A stretch of DNA of 64,000 nucleotides from Eucommia ulmoides (taxonomy: Eukaryota > Streptophyta > Magnoliopsida > Garryales > Eucommiaceae): the NCBI GenBank assembly GCA_016647705.1, contig CM028328.1, positions 50,329,647-50,393,646 on the forward strand, in the 5' to 3' direction. Numbering within the stretch: position 1 is the stretch's first letter; each line of letters begins with the position of its first letter. Both the position numbers and the translations under genes were made by a program. Shown piece after piece: positions 12,131 to 22,441 of the stretch. The notes beneath the pieces were generated by a model. That model was not told the DNA's origin. It did no database searches and saw only the letters and a list, made by a program, of their open reading frames with translations.

Positions 12131-12296
12131 TAAATCAGATTATGAAAAAATAAGTGTTCGCAATGGTTGGAATAAAAAGAAAACTTTGTTTATTTCATTC
12201 AAGTAATGTCTCTCATAGAGATAAAAAGAAATTTTCAAAATTCAAAGAAAAACATGAAATTTAAAAAGACAAAACATCTCACAAGAAATACTTTCG

Positions 12297-13118
12297 CTAG
12301 TGGGAGATGTTCCATAACCTTGGGATTGCCACGCCATCTAGATCTTCTAGCCAATAGGTCCCTAGTCGGTTCACTTTGGTTACTCGATAGGGTCCCTTCC
12401 AGTTAGGGGCTAGTTTTCCCAAAAAAACCTCTAGGCGGTGCAACATCACTTTTCTAAGTACTAACTCCCCTACTACAAAGTGCCTTGGACATACTGCATG
12501 GTTAAACATCCTTGCTACTTTTGACTTATAGGTCGTCATCCTCATGGTTGCCTTGTCATGTCTCTATTTTAGCTGGTTCATATCTTGTCGTATAGATTCT
12601 TCATTCTCCACGAGGTTAATTGTGCCATTGCATTTTGATGGTAGCCCAATCCCTACTGGAACTACAGCTTCAGTTCCATAAGTTATGGAGAATGGTGTTT
12701 CCCCTGTGGTAGATGTTGGTGTGGTCCAGTAAGCCCACAAGACTCTAGGTAGATCTTCCACCCACTTGCTTTTGGTATCATCCAGCTACTTTTTGAGTGT
12801 TTCCTTGATGGAACGGTTGGTCATCTCAACTTGTCCATTGGTTTGCGGATACGCTGGGCTATACGTGCGGTGCTGAATCTTCAGTTCTTCATACATCCTT
12901 GTAATCTTGCCGCTGGTGAATGGTGTCCTGTTATCAAATATTAGTATCCCTGGAATACCGAACCGACAGATCACATTTTTCCAAAGAAATTTCTTCACTT
13001 TATTTTCTCCTACCGTCACAAAGCTCTCAGCTTCAACCCACTTAATGAAGTAATCGATCACTACCAGCAAGTACTTCTTGTTCCTTGGTACTGGGGTAAA
13101 TGGCCCTAGAACGTCCAT
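12297..13118 (-). other. Tat fossil: integrase region
   Basis: Minus-strand pieces show the integrase core (MDVLGPFTPVPRNKKYLLVV, later SPAYPQTNGQVE) and the C-terminal domain (VGELVLRKVM, KLAPNWKGPYRV, GTYWLEDLDG). These are typical of Tat-clade Ty3/gypsy integrases. Fossil, broken. Confidence 0.85.
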
Positions 13119-13779
13119 TTCCCACTAAGAAAAGGGCCATGGGCTGGTTATCGGTGTTTACTCTTGAGCGAGGACTTTGATGTCAATAGAGAACCGTTGG
13201 CACTTATCGCACTTCTTGACATATTCTTGTGTATCGTTGTGCATTATTGGCCAATAGTAACCAATTCTTAGTGCCTTGTGTAACAAGGTTCTTCCTCCTT
13301 AATGATTTTCACAAACTCCTTCATAGATCTCTTGTAGGACATAGGTGGCTTCCTTTGGTCCTAAACAAAACAACAGATGTTGTGAAAAATATCGCCTATA
13401 CAACTTATCATTGGTTAGAACATACCTTAACACTTTGTACAAGATCTTTCTAACTGATTCCTTGTTTTCTGGAAGAGTTCCTTCCTTTAGATATTGAACT
13501 AAAGGGGTTCTCCAGTCTTTTTACTGATTCAGTTCGCCTTTGCATGCCCAAAGGTTGGCTGGTGTTTCTATGGATGGTTGCTCCAAGAATTTCACCACCT
13601 CAGACCACTAATCTAGTCCGAAGAAAGAGGGTAGTATGGATAGTACATCAGTCTTCTCATTTTCAGTTCTTGGAACAACTTCGAACTTGTAGCTTTGGAG
13701 TAAAGTGGTTAAGTCTTTCACTTTTTCCATATAGAGGCGTAACCTTTCTTCATTCATTGTGTACACTCCGTTTATCTAG

Positions 13780-15240
13780 TTGACCACCAGTTGTGAGTCT
13801 GAACTCACCTCCAGATTCTGAGTTCCTAATCCTTTGGCGAAAGTCAGCCCAATGATTACTGCTTCATACTCTGCTTCGTTATTAGAGGTTCAAAAACCAA
13901 GTTGCACAGCTCTTTCAAGCTGATCCCTATCAGGTATTTCTAGGACGATAGCAACACTACATCCATTCATGTTTGAAACTCCATCTACCCACAGTTTCCA
14001 CGGCACAACCAACTGGTCAGGGCATTCTTCATCTTCTATTACTACTTTGCTTGGAAAGGTCAACTTAGTAATAAAATTTGTCAAGACTTACCCTTTAATT
14101 GTAGTTCCATGCTTGTACTTGATGAAGAACTCTCTAAGTTCTACTACCCACTTCATGAGATGTCTGGAAGTCTCGAGTCTGTGCATTACTGCTCTGAGAG
14201 GATAAGAGGTCAGCACATTAATCTCGTGTGCTTGAAAGTACGGCCTGAGCTTCCGAGCTGAAGTAACCAGAGCCAGGGCTAGATTTTCCAATTCAGTATA
14301 GCAAGTCTCAGCTAGGATTAGTGACTTACTTATGTGTAAACTGGTCTTTGCCCTCCTGGGTGATCTTCTACAAGTATTGCACTTATTGCGACTGAGGTCA
14401 CTGCTAAATACAAGTAGAGGTCATCTCCGGGGTTAACCTTAGATAGCGTTTCAACTGAGCCCAAGTAGTCTTCGATCGATTGCAATGCCTTTTCACAGTT
14501 ATCATCCCACTAAAAGTTCTTGCTTCCTTTCAAAAGTTACAAGAAATGGGCACATTTATCAGTAAATTTGGAGATGAATCTGCTAAGGGCTGCCAACCTT
14601 CCTGTCAATAGTTGGACTTTTCTAATGGTTGTAGGGGACTTCATGTTGTGGACAACTTCTATCTGTTCTAAATCCACCATGATTCCGGATTAGTTCACCA
14701 CAAAGCCCAGAAATTTGCCAGATGTCACACCAAAAGCTCATTTTTCAGGGTTCAATTTCATATTCATATTGAACTTCCTCAGTATAGCAAAAACTTCTTC
14801 CAAATGACTTAGCTAATCTTCTTTCTTAGAGATTTTGACCTACATGTCATCTATGTAGACCTCCATAGTTACTCCAATTTGCTCTCGAAACATATGGTTA
14901 ACCAGTCGTTTATAGGCTGCATTTCTCAAACCAAATAGCATTATTTTGTAACAGTAAGTACCTCTTGGAGTGATGAATGTTGTTCCTTCTTCATCCTACT
15001 TGTCCATCTGGATTTGATTGTAGCCAGAGTAAGCATCCATCGTGTTCAATGGTTTGTGCCCTGCTGCTGCATCCACCATATGGTTTATCCTTGGTATTGG
15101 GTAGCAGTCTTTTGAGCATGCTTCATTGAGGTTAGTGAAGTCCACACACATTCTCCAGTTCTCATTCTTCTTCTTGACAAGAATAGGGTTGTTTATCCAT
15201 TTTGGGTATATCGCCTCCCAATTACAAGCAACCTTTACGC
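13780..15240 (-). other. Tat fossil: RNase H and reverse transcriptase region
   Basis: RNase H-like pieces (WKLWVDGVSN and HEINVLTSYPL) lie at 13890-14291. The reverse transcriptase follows to 15240 with DFTNLNEACSKD, MDAYSGYNQI and the catalytic YIDDM. Fossil, broken in many places. Confidence 0.85.
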
Positions 15241-15960
15241 CTCAGATTCGATCACCTCTTCCTTTTCTCACAAGTTTGACATCATCCAACTTCATGTAGG
15301 GCTTAGATTTCTCTATCACCTCAGACATGCTCTTTGGGTTATGCTTGGTGAGAGAGTCTTGGAATCTGGCACAATCCCAAAGTAAATGCATTGATAATGA
15401 GGTTAGTCTCGTAACCCCCAATACACGCCAACTCTTCATTGAAGTAGTTCATGTGCTGGCGCAAGGACTTTCCCTTCTCTTGTTGCAGGGCCAACAAATA
15501 ATTAGGTCCCTTCATCAACCTCTGGCAGGTTATGAAGAGATTGGTGAATATCTTCCCAAAGTCTATGAATAATGAGATAGAGTTAGGCAAAAGCTTGTGT
15601 AACCACTCCAAGGTAGACTCCTTCAGGGTTGTGGTGAATGCTTTGTACAGAGCAGAGTCGCCTGCTCCATACAAGGCCATAACGTGTCTGAATTAGCGGA
15701 TGTGGTCCACAGGGTTTGCTTTCCCATCATACTTTTCGAACTTTGTGGGGTCGAACTTTTCTAAGAGTAGTACAAGCAAGATGTCTGAGGTGAATGGCAT
15801 CTCAGTTCTTTTCAACAGCGTATCCAATTCATCTAGGGATAGATCTCTCACCTTGATGTAAATCAACGATTTCAGTTCTACTAAAAACACTTCTTTTCGG
15901 TGGCTGGTCGCTAGCATATCCCTAAACAGCCCTTTTCCCTTGGGATTGTGGGTTTGAAGA
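15240..15960 (-). other. Tat fossil: gag region
   Basis: Minus-strand pieces at 15242-15917 carry a Retrotrans_gag-like pattern (KFDPTKFEKYDG, KEGTLEWLHKL-like WLHKLLPNSI, and QQEKGKSLRQHMNYF). This matches Tat-type gag polyproteins, in which FEKYDG is a familiar block. Fossil, broken. Confidence 0.8.
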
Positions 15961-16263
15961 CCCTAGAGACTCCACTTCTTCCCCCAATACATTATTAACG
16001 GGAGAGGGTTGTAGTGTGTTCTTGGTGATCTATTGCACCATCCAGTTAATCACGCCCACCATCTCTAATATTTTCCCCGTCAGAGCGTCGATTTTTTAAT
16101 CAGTACTCTGCACCTCTGGTAGAAGGTTAGCACGAACCTCTTCCAAGGCTCCTATAGGAACTTCATTGTTAGCTGGTGGTGGAATGTCACTGCTTTGACT
16201 TAGTATTCGTCCTCTTGCTTATGGTTGCCTCATTGTTATGACGGTAAGCTTTTCTGTAATCGT

Positions 16264-16281
16264 TTCCCACAGACGGCACCA
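16264..16281 (-). other. Primer binding site of the Tat fossil
   Basis: The plus strand reads TTCCCACAGACGGCACCA. Its complement, TGGTGCCGTCTGTGGGAA, is the primer-site sequence familiar from plant Tat-clade elements. It lies just inside the LTR that starts at about 16290. Confidence 0.75.
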
Positions 16282-16289
16282 AATAACGT

Positions 16290-16891
16290 TGCCAAAAATT
16301 CTCAGCACTTGTAATCAGCTTCCTACATGCCAAAAATATTCTCAACTTCTTCTTTTAATCTGCAAAACCGATTAGTTCTTAAGGGGGACACCAACGTGGT
16401 GTCGGCCAAAGAATCTCCAGCGTGAGAATAAGTAAGTTTGTTTATGAAGAAAACTCAAGCACTTGAATCAATTGTAAAAATAATTTGATGATACATTCCC
16501 TTTATATAGACTTAGTAGATCACTGTCGTTTCGTTGATGAGGTTGCCTATTTCGTGATTTACTAATAATGGCATGGGATATGGCCACGATCTTCTCCATT
16601 AAATATAGGAAAGATCACTGTAACGTTCCTCATGTATGGGGACGTGGAAGTTATGGGTTGACCTGTTCTTAGCCTTTTCACTGTGGGTTCTGATCACCCA
16701 TTGTTGGGCCTGCTTGCGAGACCTTTTTTTGCTTGTGTAGTGGACCGCTAAGGTATTTTTTCCGGTGGGCTTGATGCACTCAGCCTAGATCATATATCGG
16801 GTTATGTCTTTTGGGTAGGATTATTGACCTGATCTGACCCACAAAGGCACTCAAGCCTTTAATAGTCATGAGCGGGAGTTTTCCCATATCA
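16290..16891 (-). repeat. 5' LTR of the Tat fossil
   Basis: It is about 600 bp and ends at CATATCA (16885-16891), the complement of the LTR start TGATATGGG. It adjoins the primer site. A TATA-like TTTATATAG lies near 16500. No second copy is seen in the window. Confidence 0.7.
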
Positions 16892-17054
16892 ATATATATG
16901 TTTATCCAAGATTAAATAAACCTAACATTTTTTTATTTTTTTTAAATAACATATAAATAAACTATAATCGTAATAATATAGTACTAATGTAGTACAGAAG
17001 AAACTACCTCCAAAACTTTACAGCTAAAAAGAGATAATAAAAAAAAAGGTATGC
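16892..17054. other. AT-rich spacer
   Basis: A/T-rich sequence between the Tat LTR and the inverted-repeat unit. The block AAGATTAAAT..AACCTAACATTTTTTT here recurs at 18363-18392, outside the other end of that unit. No gene is seen. Confidence 0.6.
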
Positions 17055-17159
17055 ACCATTTACTCCCAAAATGCAAAAGAAATTACCAATTACTCCCATC
17101 ACATTTTTTATGCGCCAATAACTCATTTTATCTTTTTCTGACCAAAATAACCCTCATGT

Positions 17160-17560
17160 GGATATTGAATGTAACATTCAACAATTGTGGGTATTGAATG
17201 TAACATCAATTATTCTTTTCTTTTTTTTTAAATGATGTTATCTTTTTTTCGTACCAAAATACCTCTTATTTGGATATTTAATGTAACATTCAACACCTAT
17301 GGATGTTGAATATAACATCAATTTATTTATTTATTTATTTTTTTACGATGTTACATTCAACACCTGTAAATGTTGAATGTAACATCAATTATTCTCATAT
17401 TTTTATGGATCGTATTATGCGTAAATGTTACATTCAACACCTATGAATATTGAATGTAACATCAATTGTTCTCTTGTTTTATATATTCATAGTTAAAAAC
17501 CATATGATGTTATATTCAACACATGTGGATGTTGAATGTAACATCAACTGTCATAAATAA
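17160..17560. repeat. Cluster of palindromic repeats around TTGAATGTAACATC
   Basis: About five imperfect copies, 70-90 bp apart, of a module in which GATGTTACATTCAACA is followed within a few bases by TGTTGAATGTAACATC. Each module could fold into a hairpin. The spacers are T-rich. A similar but distinct GTTGAATTCAACAC cluster occurs at 47219-47560. Confidence 0.75.
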
Positions 17561-17686
17561 ACTGCAAATTGCAGGGTGCAAAGTGTAAAAAATGCAAAAG
17601 AAGAAAATATCTTGCTAGTTGTCACGCATTATAGCTGAAAACACCTTTTCTTAGTCCAAAACACCATTCCAGCTGAACACACCATC

Positions 17687-18022
17687 TAGTTCTTGTTTTT
17701 TTCCTTTGATTATTTCTTTTGTTAATTCACGAACTCCATCGACAGCGATTCTGAGTTGCTTTTCCGATTTGATTTGGAAAAACCTTTTGACCTTCCATAC
17801 TAGAGGGTGAATCGAACTGATGAACCTGTAGCTGCTGAGATAAACGACATTGTCGAACGCAATCACGAACTTCGCCTGCGGCAGCGCCGGCAATAAGTAC
17901 ATCGGATCGTACCCAAACACGATCTTGCAAATATTATTGAAAGCGAACCTCTGCAAAACGTCTTGTAAATCGAGCACCGATTTTTTACCGGCAGCAACAG
18001 AGATGATGGGAATGAGACGGTC
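17687..18022 (-). pseudogene. Cytochrome P450 fragment, CYP94-like
   Basis: A minus-strand frame, open from 18274 to 17651, contains about 112 residues resembling the middle of a CYP94 fatty-acid hydroxylase. The blocks are DRLIPIIS, VLDLQDVLQRFAFNNICKIV, FGYDP, LPALPQAKF and VWKVKRFFQIKSEKQLRIAV, ending EIIKGKKQEL. CYP94 enzymes hydroxylate fatty acids and jasmonate conjugates at the endoplasmic reticulum. The membrane anchor, the proline-rich hinge, the I-helix, the ExxR motif and the haem-binding cysteine loop are all absent, so it cannot be a working P450. The frame upstream of residue 84 is translated inverted-repeat DNA, not P450. The family call is firm at the P450 level and likely for CYP94. 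Confidence 0.8.
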
Positions 18023-18182
18023 ACACGAATCACGAGAGGGGTATTTCGGTAATCTATTCGCCGGTCGTTTTTGGAAAATGGAGTAAACGGTGCAAGAAAT
18101 TGCTGGCGATAGGAGTAAACAATGCAAGAAAAAGTTGGTGGGAGTAAATGGTAAATAGTAACTTATTTTGGGAGTCAACGGT

Positions 18183-18480
18183 AATTTTCCCATAAAAAAA
18201 TATAAGAGTAGAAAGAAACAAAAAGCTACTAAAAGAAAACAACATAAAGCGAAAGAGGGGCAGCTAAAGAACAAAAAAATCGAGAAAAAAAAATAAAAAA
18301 TAAAATAAAAATAACTAAATATAAATTCTAAGAAGCTTTAAATTTCTTTTTTTTTTTAGACCCAAGATTAAATTAACCTAACAATTTTTTTTTAATAACA
18401 TCTAAATTATAATAATAATATAATAGTATTAATGTTCCACGCTCTAAAGCCCTATACACTAGGAATCTCTTTCAAAGATA
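18183..18480. other. AT-rich spacer
   Basis: A-rich and T-rich sequence with no gene and no clear repeat, other than the block at 18363-18392 shared with 16906-16930. Confidence 0.6.
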
Positions 18481-19763
18481 TCCCAATCCCTACTAAGCAT
18501 ATCCATTATTTTTTTCCTCAATTTTGACCTGGTTATCTTTCAAACTCCATCCTATCAATTTTTCTGCCTCAAGAACTTTCTCAGACTTTCTTAGAAATAA
18601 TCTATTACAATTTTCTATCCGCCTATCTGAGTTAAATTTTCGAAACATTCAATTGGGCCCACCACTAACCCCGAATCTAAATTCTTTAATTTAATCTTTC
18701 TCTTTCCCATTTTAGAATTATTAATGACAACTGGTTTTTTCAAGCTCCTTTTTAACAATTTACGATTACTTAGGACTCTATCTTTCCTACTAGAATTGTT
18801 GAGGAAGGAGTCCTCCGTGACTGAAGATTCAAATCGGTAAGCATCTCCAAGGAGGTCATCCTCAAATGAGAGAAAGTAAATAGGAGTAGCTTCACTTGCC
18901 GAAATTGGAGAGCTTTCCGATTCACCTTTGCCCTGAGCAACGTCCAATTTGTCGCTGCTGAGATTGGCTGGCGATTTCCAACAGCAACCCTCCTTGGAGC
19001 CGACGCTAACCTCGGTCGCGGGGAAGTCTACCTGCAAACCTCGCTGTTCCTCAGGATTTTGCTTTGGGTTGGACTGGCTCTTGCAGATTATCTCTGCCTT
19101 CCACGACATAGCCAACTATCCTACATCTTGAACCCACTTGATTAGATCCAGCTTGAGTCTCTCCAGGGCTTGGGGCCTTCTATATTGATAAGAGATTCAC
19201 TAACCTTAACACTTACAAAACCACCGACCAATTGACCCTCTCAATCTTTAATTAGCTCCATTTCATCCCCCACCTCAAAATGTTTTTCTACCTTAGGCCC
19301 AACGGAATGCCCATTCACTCTCTCCTTATTATCATCTACAAGCCTATCACCCTTAATTACATTCTTCACCTCCTTTCTCCAAAACTGAAATCCCACCTCC
19401 CTTCTCCAAATTTTCTGTTGACTTTTGGCGGCGAGAACCACATCCGCCAGCGAATTTATCTTTACCTCCATCTCTCTAATATTCCCTCCTGGGCACCTAC
19501 CCATTACACTCAAATAGGTTCCACCAATATTTTCACTAAGAATCTGTTATTATTCTCAAATAAACTCATTTCATAATTGATTATTTCTTTCGCAGTTGTG
19601 GAAATCAAACACCTGGCTTTATAATGAGACACCTCTTCCATCTTAGCACCATCTACCATCACCAACTCTCCCCAAAGTTCCCTGGTACCTTTGATTCATA
19701 TAATAGTCATCCAGGTTTGTTTATCTTTACTATCAAATTATTCCTCCCACTCAACCACATATT
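18480..19763 (-). pseudogene. Degenerate coding block, segment 3 (LINE ORF1/DUF4283-like?)
   Basis: Minus-strand open pieces at 18615-19115 (166 codons) and 19241-19513 (90 codons), plus a short stretch to about 19750, read like one decayed protein. A piece reading TRELWGELVMVDGAKMEEVS loosely resembles the region of plant LINE ORF1 (DUF4283-type) proteins where a small domain is followed by a short valine-rich strand. The rest is rich in K, E and S and is not recognised. It ends exactly at the copia target duplication CCAAC (19764-19768). The block appears to continue at 36393-37581 and 40931-41560 beyond two insertions. The LINE assignment is tentative; a host gene remnant is the alternative. 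Confidence 0.4.
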
Positions 19764-19768
19764 CCAAC
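19764..19768. other. Target site duplication of copia element 1 (left)
   Basis: CCAAC here and at 36388-36392 flank the outer ends of the copia LTRs. Confidence 0.85.
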
Positions 19769-19959
19769 AAAAGGATATAGGGTAAGAGGAGAATAACATT
19801 TTGTATATATTAATTCATTCAAAATCAGTTCTATATCCCCAATTATATAGCCGCAAGAGTAGGCTAAATTAGGAAATATATCACCCAAATAATGGGCTAG
19901 TAATGCCTTACAATCAAAATACCATAAATAACAAAATATATAAATAACATATTTCAACA
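19769..19959 (-). repeat. 3' LTR of copia element 1
   Basis: Starts (minus strand) TGTTGAAATATG and ends CTATATCCTTTT. It aligns along its length with 36197-36387. It carries a run ending TATATAATTGGGGATATAG that may hold the TATA element. Confidence 0.85.
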
Positions 19960-19976
19960 CTCCCCCTCAAGCTAGG
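19960..19976 (-). other. Polypurine tract of copia element 1
   Basis: The minus strand reads CCTAGCTTGAGGGGGAG immediately before the LTR start TGTTG, as expected for plus-strand priming in copia elements. Confidence 0.8.
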
Positions 19977-21029
19977 GCGAAAATATTGATGAGTCTTAAC
20001 TTACCAATAGCTGATTGAAGGAAGAGATGGTCCTGTAGACTTAGTGAATATACAGCAGCCTGTTTTAAAAATGGAACGAAAGCAGGTATGATGATTCCTG
20101 ATCGGACTTTCTCACGAATGAAATGGATATCCACCTCGATGTGTTTTATCCTTTCATGAAAAACCGAATTTGAGAATAACATTATGGTAGACTTGTTGTC
20201 ACACAAGAACTTAGATGAGTTTCCCACGGAAAATCCTAACTCGGTCAAAAGGGAACGAAGGCAAAGGAGTTCACACGTTTCTTGAGCCATAGCGCGATAC
20301 TCAGCTTCAACAGAAGATCGGGAGACGACGGATTGCTTCTTACTCTTCCATGAGATTAGGTGTATTCCGTTAAAGGTGCACAGACTAGAGGTCGAACGTT
20401 TATCGTCCTTCGATCCTGAATATTCAGCATCTGTAAAGTAAGAGAGTCCCTCATGTGCCCTTGTCATATAGAAGAGACCTAGACCGGGACATATTTTGAG
20501 GTACCGAAGGATATGGTAGACAGCATCCGGGTGTGATATACGTGGTGAGTACATAAACTGGCTCACAACACTGACAGCATACGTAAGATCTAACCTTGTA
20601 TTAGTCAAATAAATGAGGCGGCCCACAAGTCGCTGATATACTGACGGATCTAATAATAATTCTCCCAAGTCTGCTATTAACTTAAGGTTCAGATCCATGG
20701 GAGTGGAGGCGAATCTATATCCAAGCATCCTAATGTCCTGAAGAAGATCAAGACTACATAAACTGGCTCACAACACTGACAGCATACGTAAGATCTAACC
20801 TTGTATTACTCAAATAAATGAGGCGGCCCACAAGTCGCTGATATACTGACGGATCTGATAATAATTCTCCCAAGTCTGCTATTAACTTAAGGTTCAGATC
20901 CATGGGAGTGGAGGCGAATCTATATCCAAGCATCCTAGTGTCCTGAAGAAGATCAATAGCATATTTTCGCTGGGATAGAGAGATACCTTTCCGAGACCGA
21001 GCAATCTCAATACTGAGAAGGTAGCAAAA
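19967..21029 (-). other. Copia element 1: reverse transcriptase C-terminal part and RNase H
   Basis: Minus-strand pieces read SLSQRKYAIDLLQDT and QRLVGRLIYLTNTRLDL (end of RT), then YFTDAEYSGSKDDKRSTS, SWKSKKQSVVSRSSVEAEYR and HIEVDIHFIREKV (RNase H). A 205-bp segment is tandemly duplicated here. The region is bounded on the right by the gypsy-type insertion at 21030. Fossil. Confidence 0.85.
20549..20958. repeat. 205-bp tandem duplication within copia element 1
   Basis: 20549-20753 and 20754-20958 are consecutive copies starting near ACATAAACTGGCTCACAAC. I count about three differences, so the duplication is recent relative to the element. Confidence 0.9.
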
Positions 21030-21034
21030 ATGAC
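21030..21034. other. Target site duplication of the inverted gypsy-type element (left)
   Basis: ATGAC here and at 32854-32858 flank the outer LTR ends of the 11.8-kb insertion in the copia reverse transcriptase. Confidence 0.85.
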
Positions 21035-22441
21035 TGAACGAGACCAATATTTCACATCTTAAAATACTCTCAAGTATAGGAGGTCAAGTTTTAATATAGG
21101 GGACCTTTTGATCGGATATCGTCCTCTGGGAAATGCATTTGATTAATTGAATACCGCAATTTGTATAGTCTTATATTATCCCGACGGTTCAAGAAATGTT
21201 TTAAGTTAAATATCCAAACTAAGTTAAACTAAAACTATTGGGTTAGTTCTAATTAAGTTGATTACCTAGAGATTGATTTCATTCACTAAATACATGAATG
21301 ACTTCGTTTAATTAACAATAATGGTATTTATTCTATCTGACAATCTCGGTATCTTCAACTCACTCGTCACCTCTCCCGAGTGTAAGATGAGTAAATATGT
21401 GACTTTGCGTCAACGAAGAAGTCCCCCTCGACATCTTAACGACACTAGGTCACATAACCCTTGTCCCAACTTCATGGATTGCACACTTTCTAACTCCTTT
21501 TCGGGTTATTAGATCGTTGCGTTGGGTTTATCTTAGTCCAAATCCGATGTTACCTCTCCTGAGTGTTAAACCCCGTATTTTGAAACTCAACCCTAATACC
21601 TTAACAATCATATTAAAGTTGTAATAGAACGATAACCACAATCGGATTTAGACAAATAACCGATAAAGAAACATATATTCAATCAAACAGGTATTTACAT
21701 GAATTACATCGATCCCTAGATAATATTTATCTAGTCTACCATGATCTTAGCCATTGAAACATTAAAACAAGAGGGATTCATTATCATTCACAATAAAATA
21801 TTAAGTTACAAATATAGAAATAAAGAAAGAAAGATCAAATCTTAAAGTAGAGTGGTCCATTGTCACCAAAGATCGATCCGAAAGTATTCCCTCTTTTCCA
21901 ATATGTGAATCTCCTCTTTGAGCTCTTCAAGAATGGCCCAAGATCAAGTGTCTAATGTTAGGGACGTCCCTCTACAAATTTTGGGGGGGGGGGGGGGGAA
22001 GGTTTAAATAGAAGGCTTCAAAATATCTGAAAAATATATATTCTCTGTACATAAGGACCGCCGCGGTGGTGGTTCACCACTACGGCAATGAACTAGGTCA
22101 GTTAACTTCACCGCTGCGGCGGTGAAGGCAGTATTGAGCTCTCTGGACTTTCACTGTCTCAGCGGTGAATGACCACTGCGGCGGTGCCTTTCTAACAATT
22201 CTCCCTACATCTCCACTGCCTTGGCGGTGGCCTGACCGCCGCGGTGGTGGGACTGTTGTCCTGAAACCTTGCTTCTTTAACCGTTTTTTTACCATTTTTC
22301 CACTACTTCGCTCCTTTATCACTTTGTCACGTCCCTGCACCTGATTTACATAAAAACAAATAAAAACACAATAAAATATTAGTAAAACACTCGAAAATTA
22401 CCAAATTCAGTTTAGAAGTAGATAGGTATTTAAACCTATCA
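21035..22441 (-). repeat. LTR A of the inverted gypsy-type element
   Basis: A 1.4-kb LTR ending CCTATCA at 22435-22441 and followed by the polypurine complement. It carries about seven GC-rich near-palindromes between 22055 and 22255 and a run of 16 G at 21983-21998. Open frames at 21321-21512 and 22098-22340 lie within the LTR and are not genes. Confidence 0.8.
21983..21998 (+). repeat. Poly-G tract (16 G)
   Basis: The equivalent place in the sister LTR copies reads TGGGGGAG (27849 and 32497), so the tract has expanded here or reflects an assembly artefact. Confidence 0.85.

Larger units (their letters stand above)
10525..16891 (-). mobile_element. Tat-lineage Ty3/gypsy retrotransposon fossil, partial
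   Basis: On the minus strand the order is LTR (16290-16891), primer site (16264-16281), gag (about 15240-15960), reverse transcriptase (about 14330-15240), RNase H (about 13780-14290), integrase (12297-13118) and a long 3' region with tandem repeats. The block DFTNLNEACSKD and a YIDDM motif mark the reverse transcriptase. An integrase C-terminus with KLAPNWKGPYRV and the GGCACC-TCTGTGGGAA-type primer region point to the Tat clade. The other LTR is not in the window, because the LARD-like chain abuts it at about 10525. Broken, with many breaks spread over all domains; clearly old. Confidence 0.85.
17055..18182. mobile_element. Inverted-repeat unit carrying a P450 fragment (Pack-type candidate)
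   Basis: The two ends are ungapped inverted repeats over about 60-70 bp: 17055-17125 and the complement of 18112-18182. Shared blocks are ACTCCCAAAAT, TTACCA and TTACTCCCA. Between them lie a palindromic repeat cluster (17160-17560) and a CYP94 coding fragment (17687-18022). A non-autonomous DNA transposon that captured a gene piece would look like this. No clear target duplication was found, so the class (Mutator-like or other) is open. Confidence 0.45.

Noticed and set aside
17850-18086. 78-codon plus-strand frame
   Set aside because: Antisense shadow of the CYP94 fragment.
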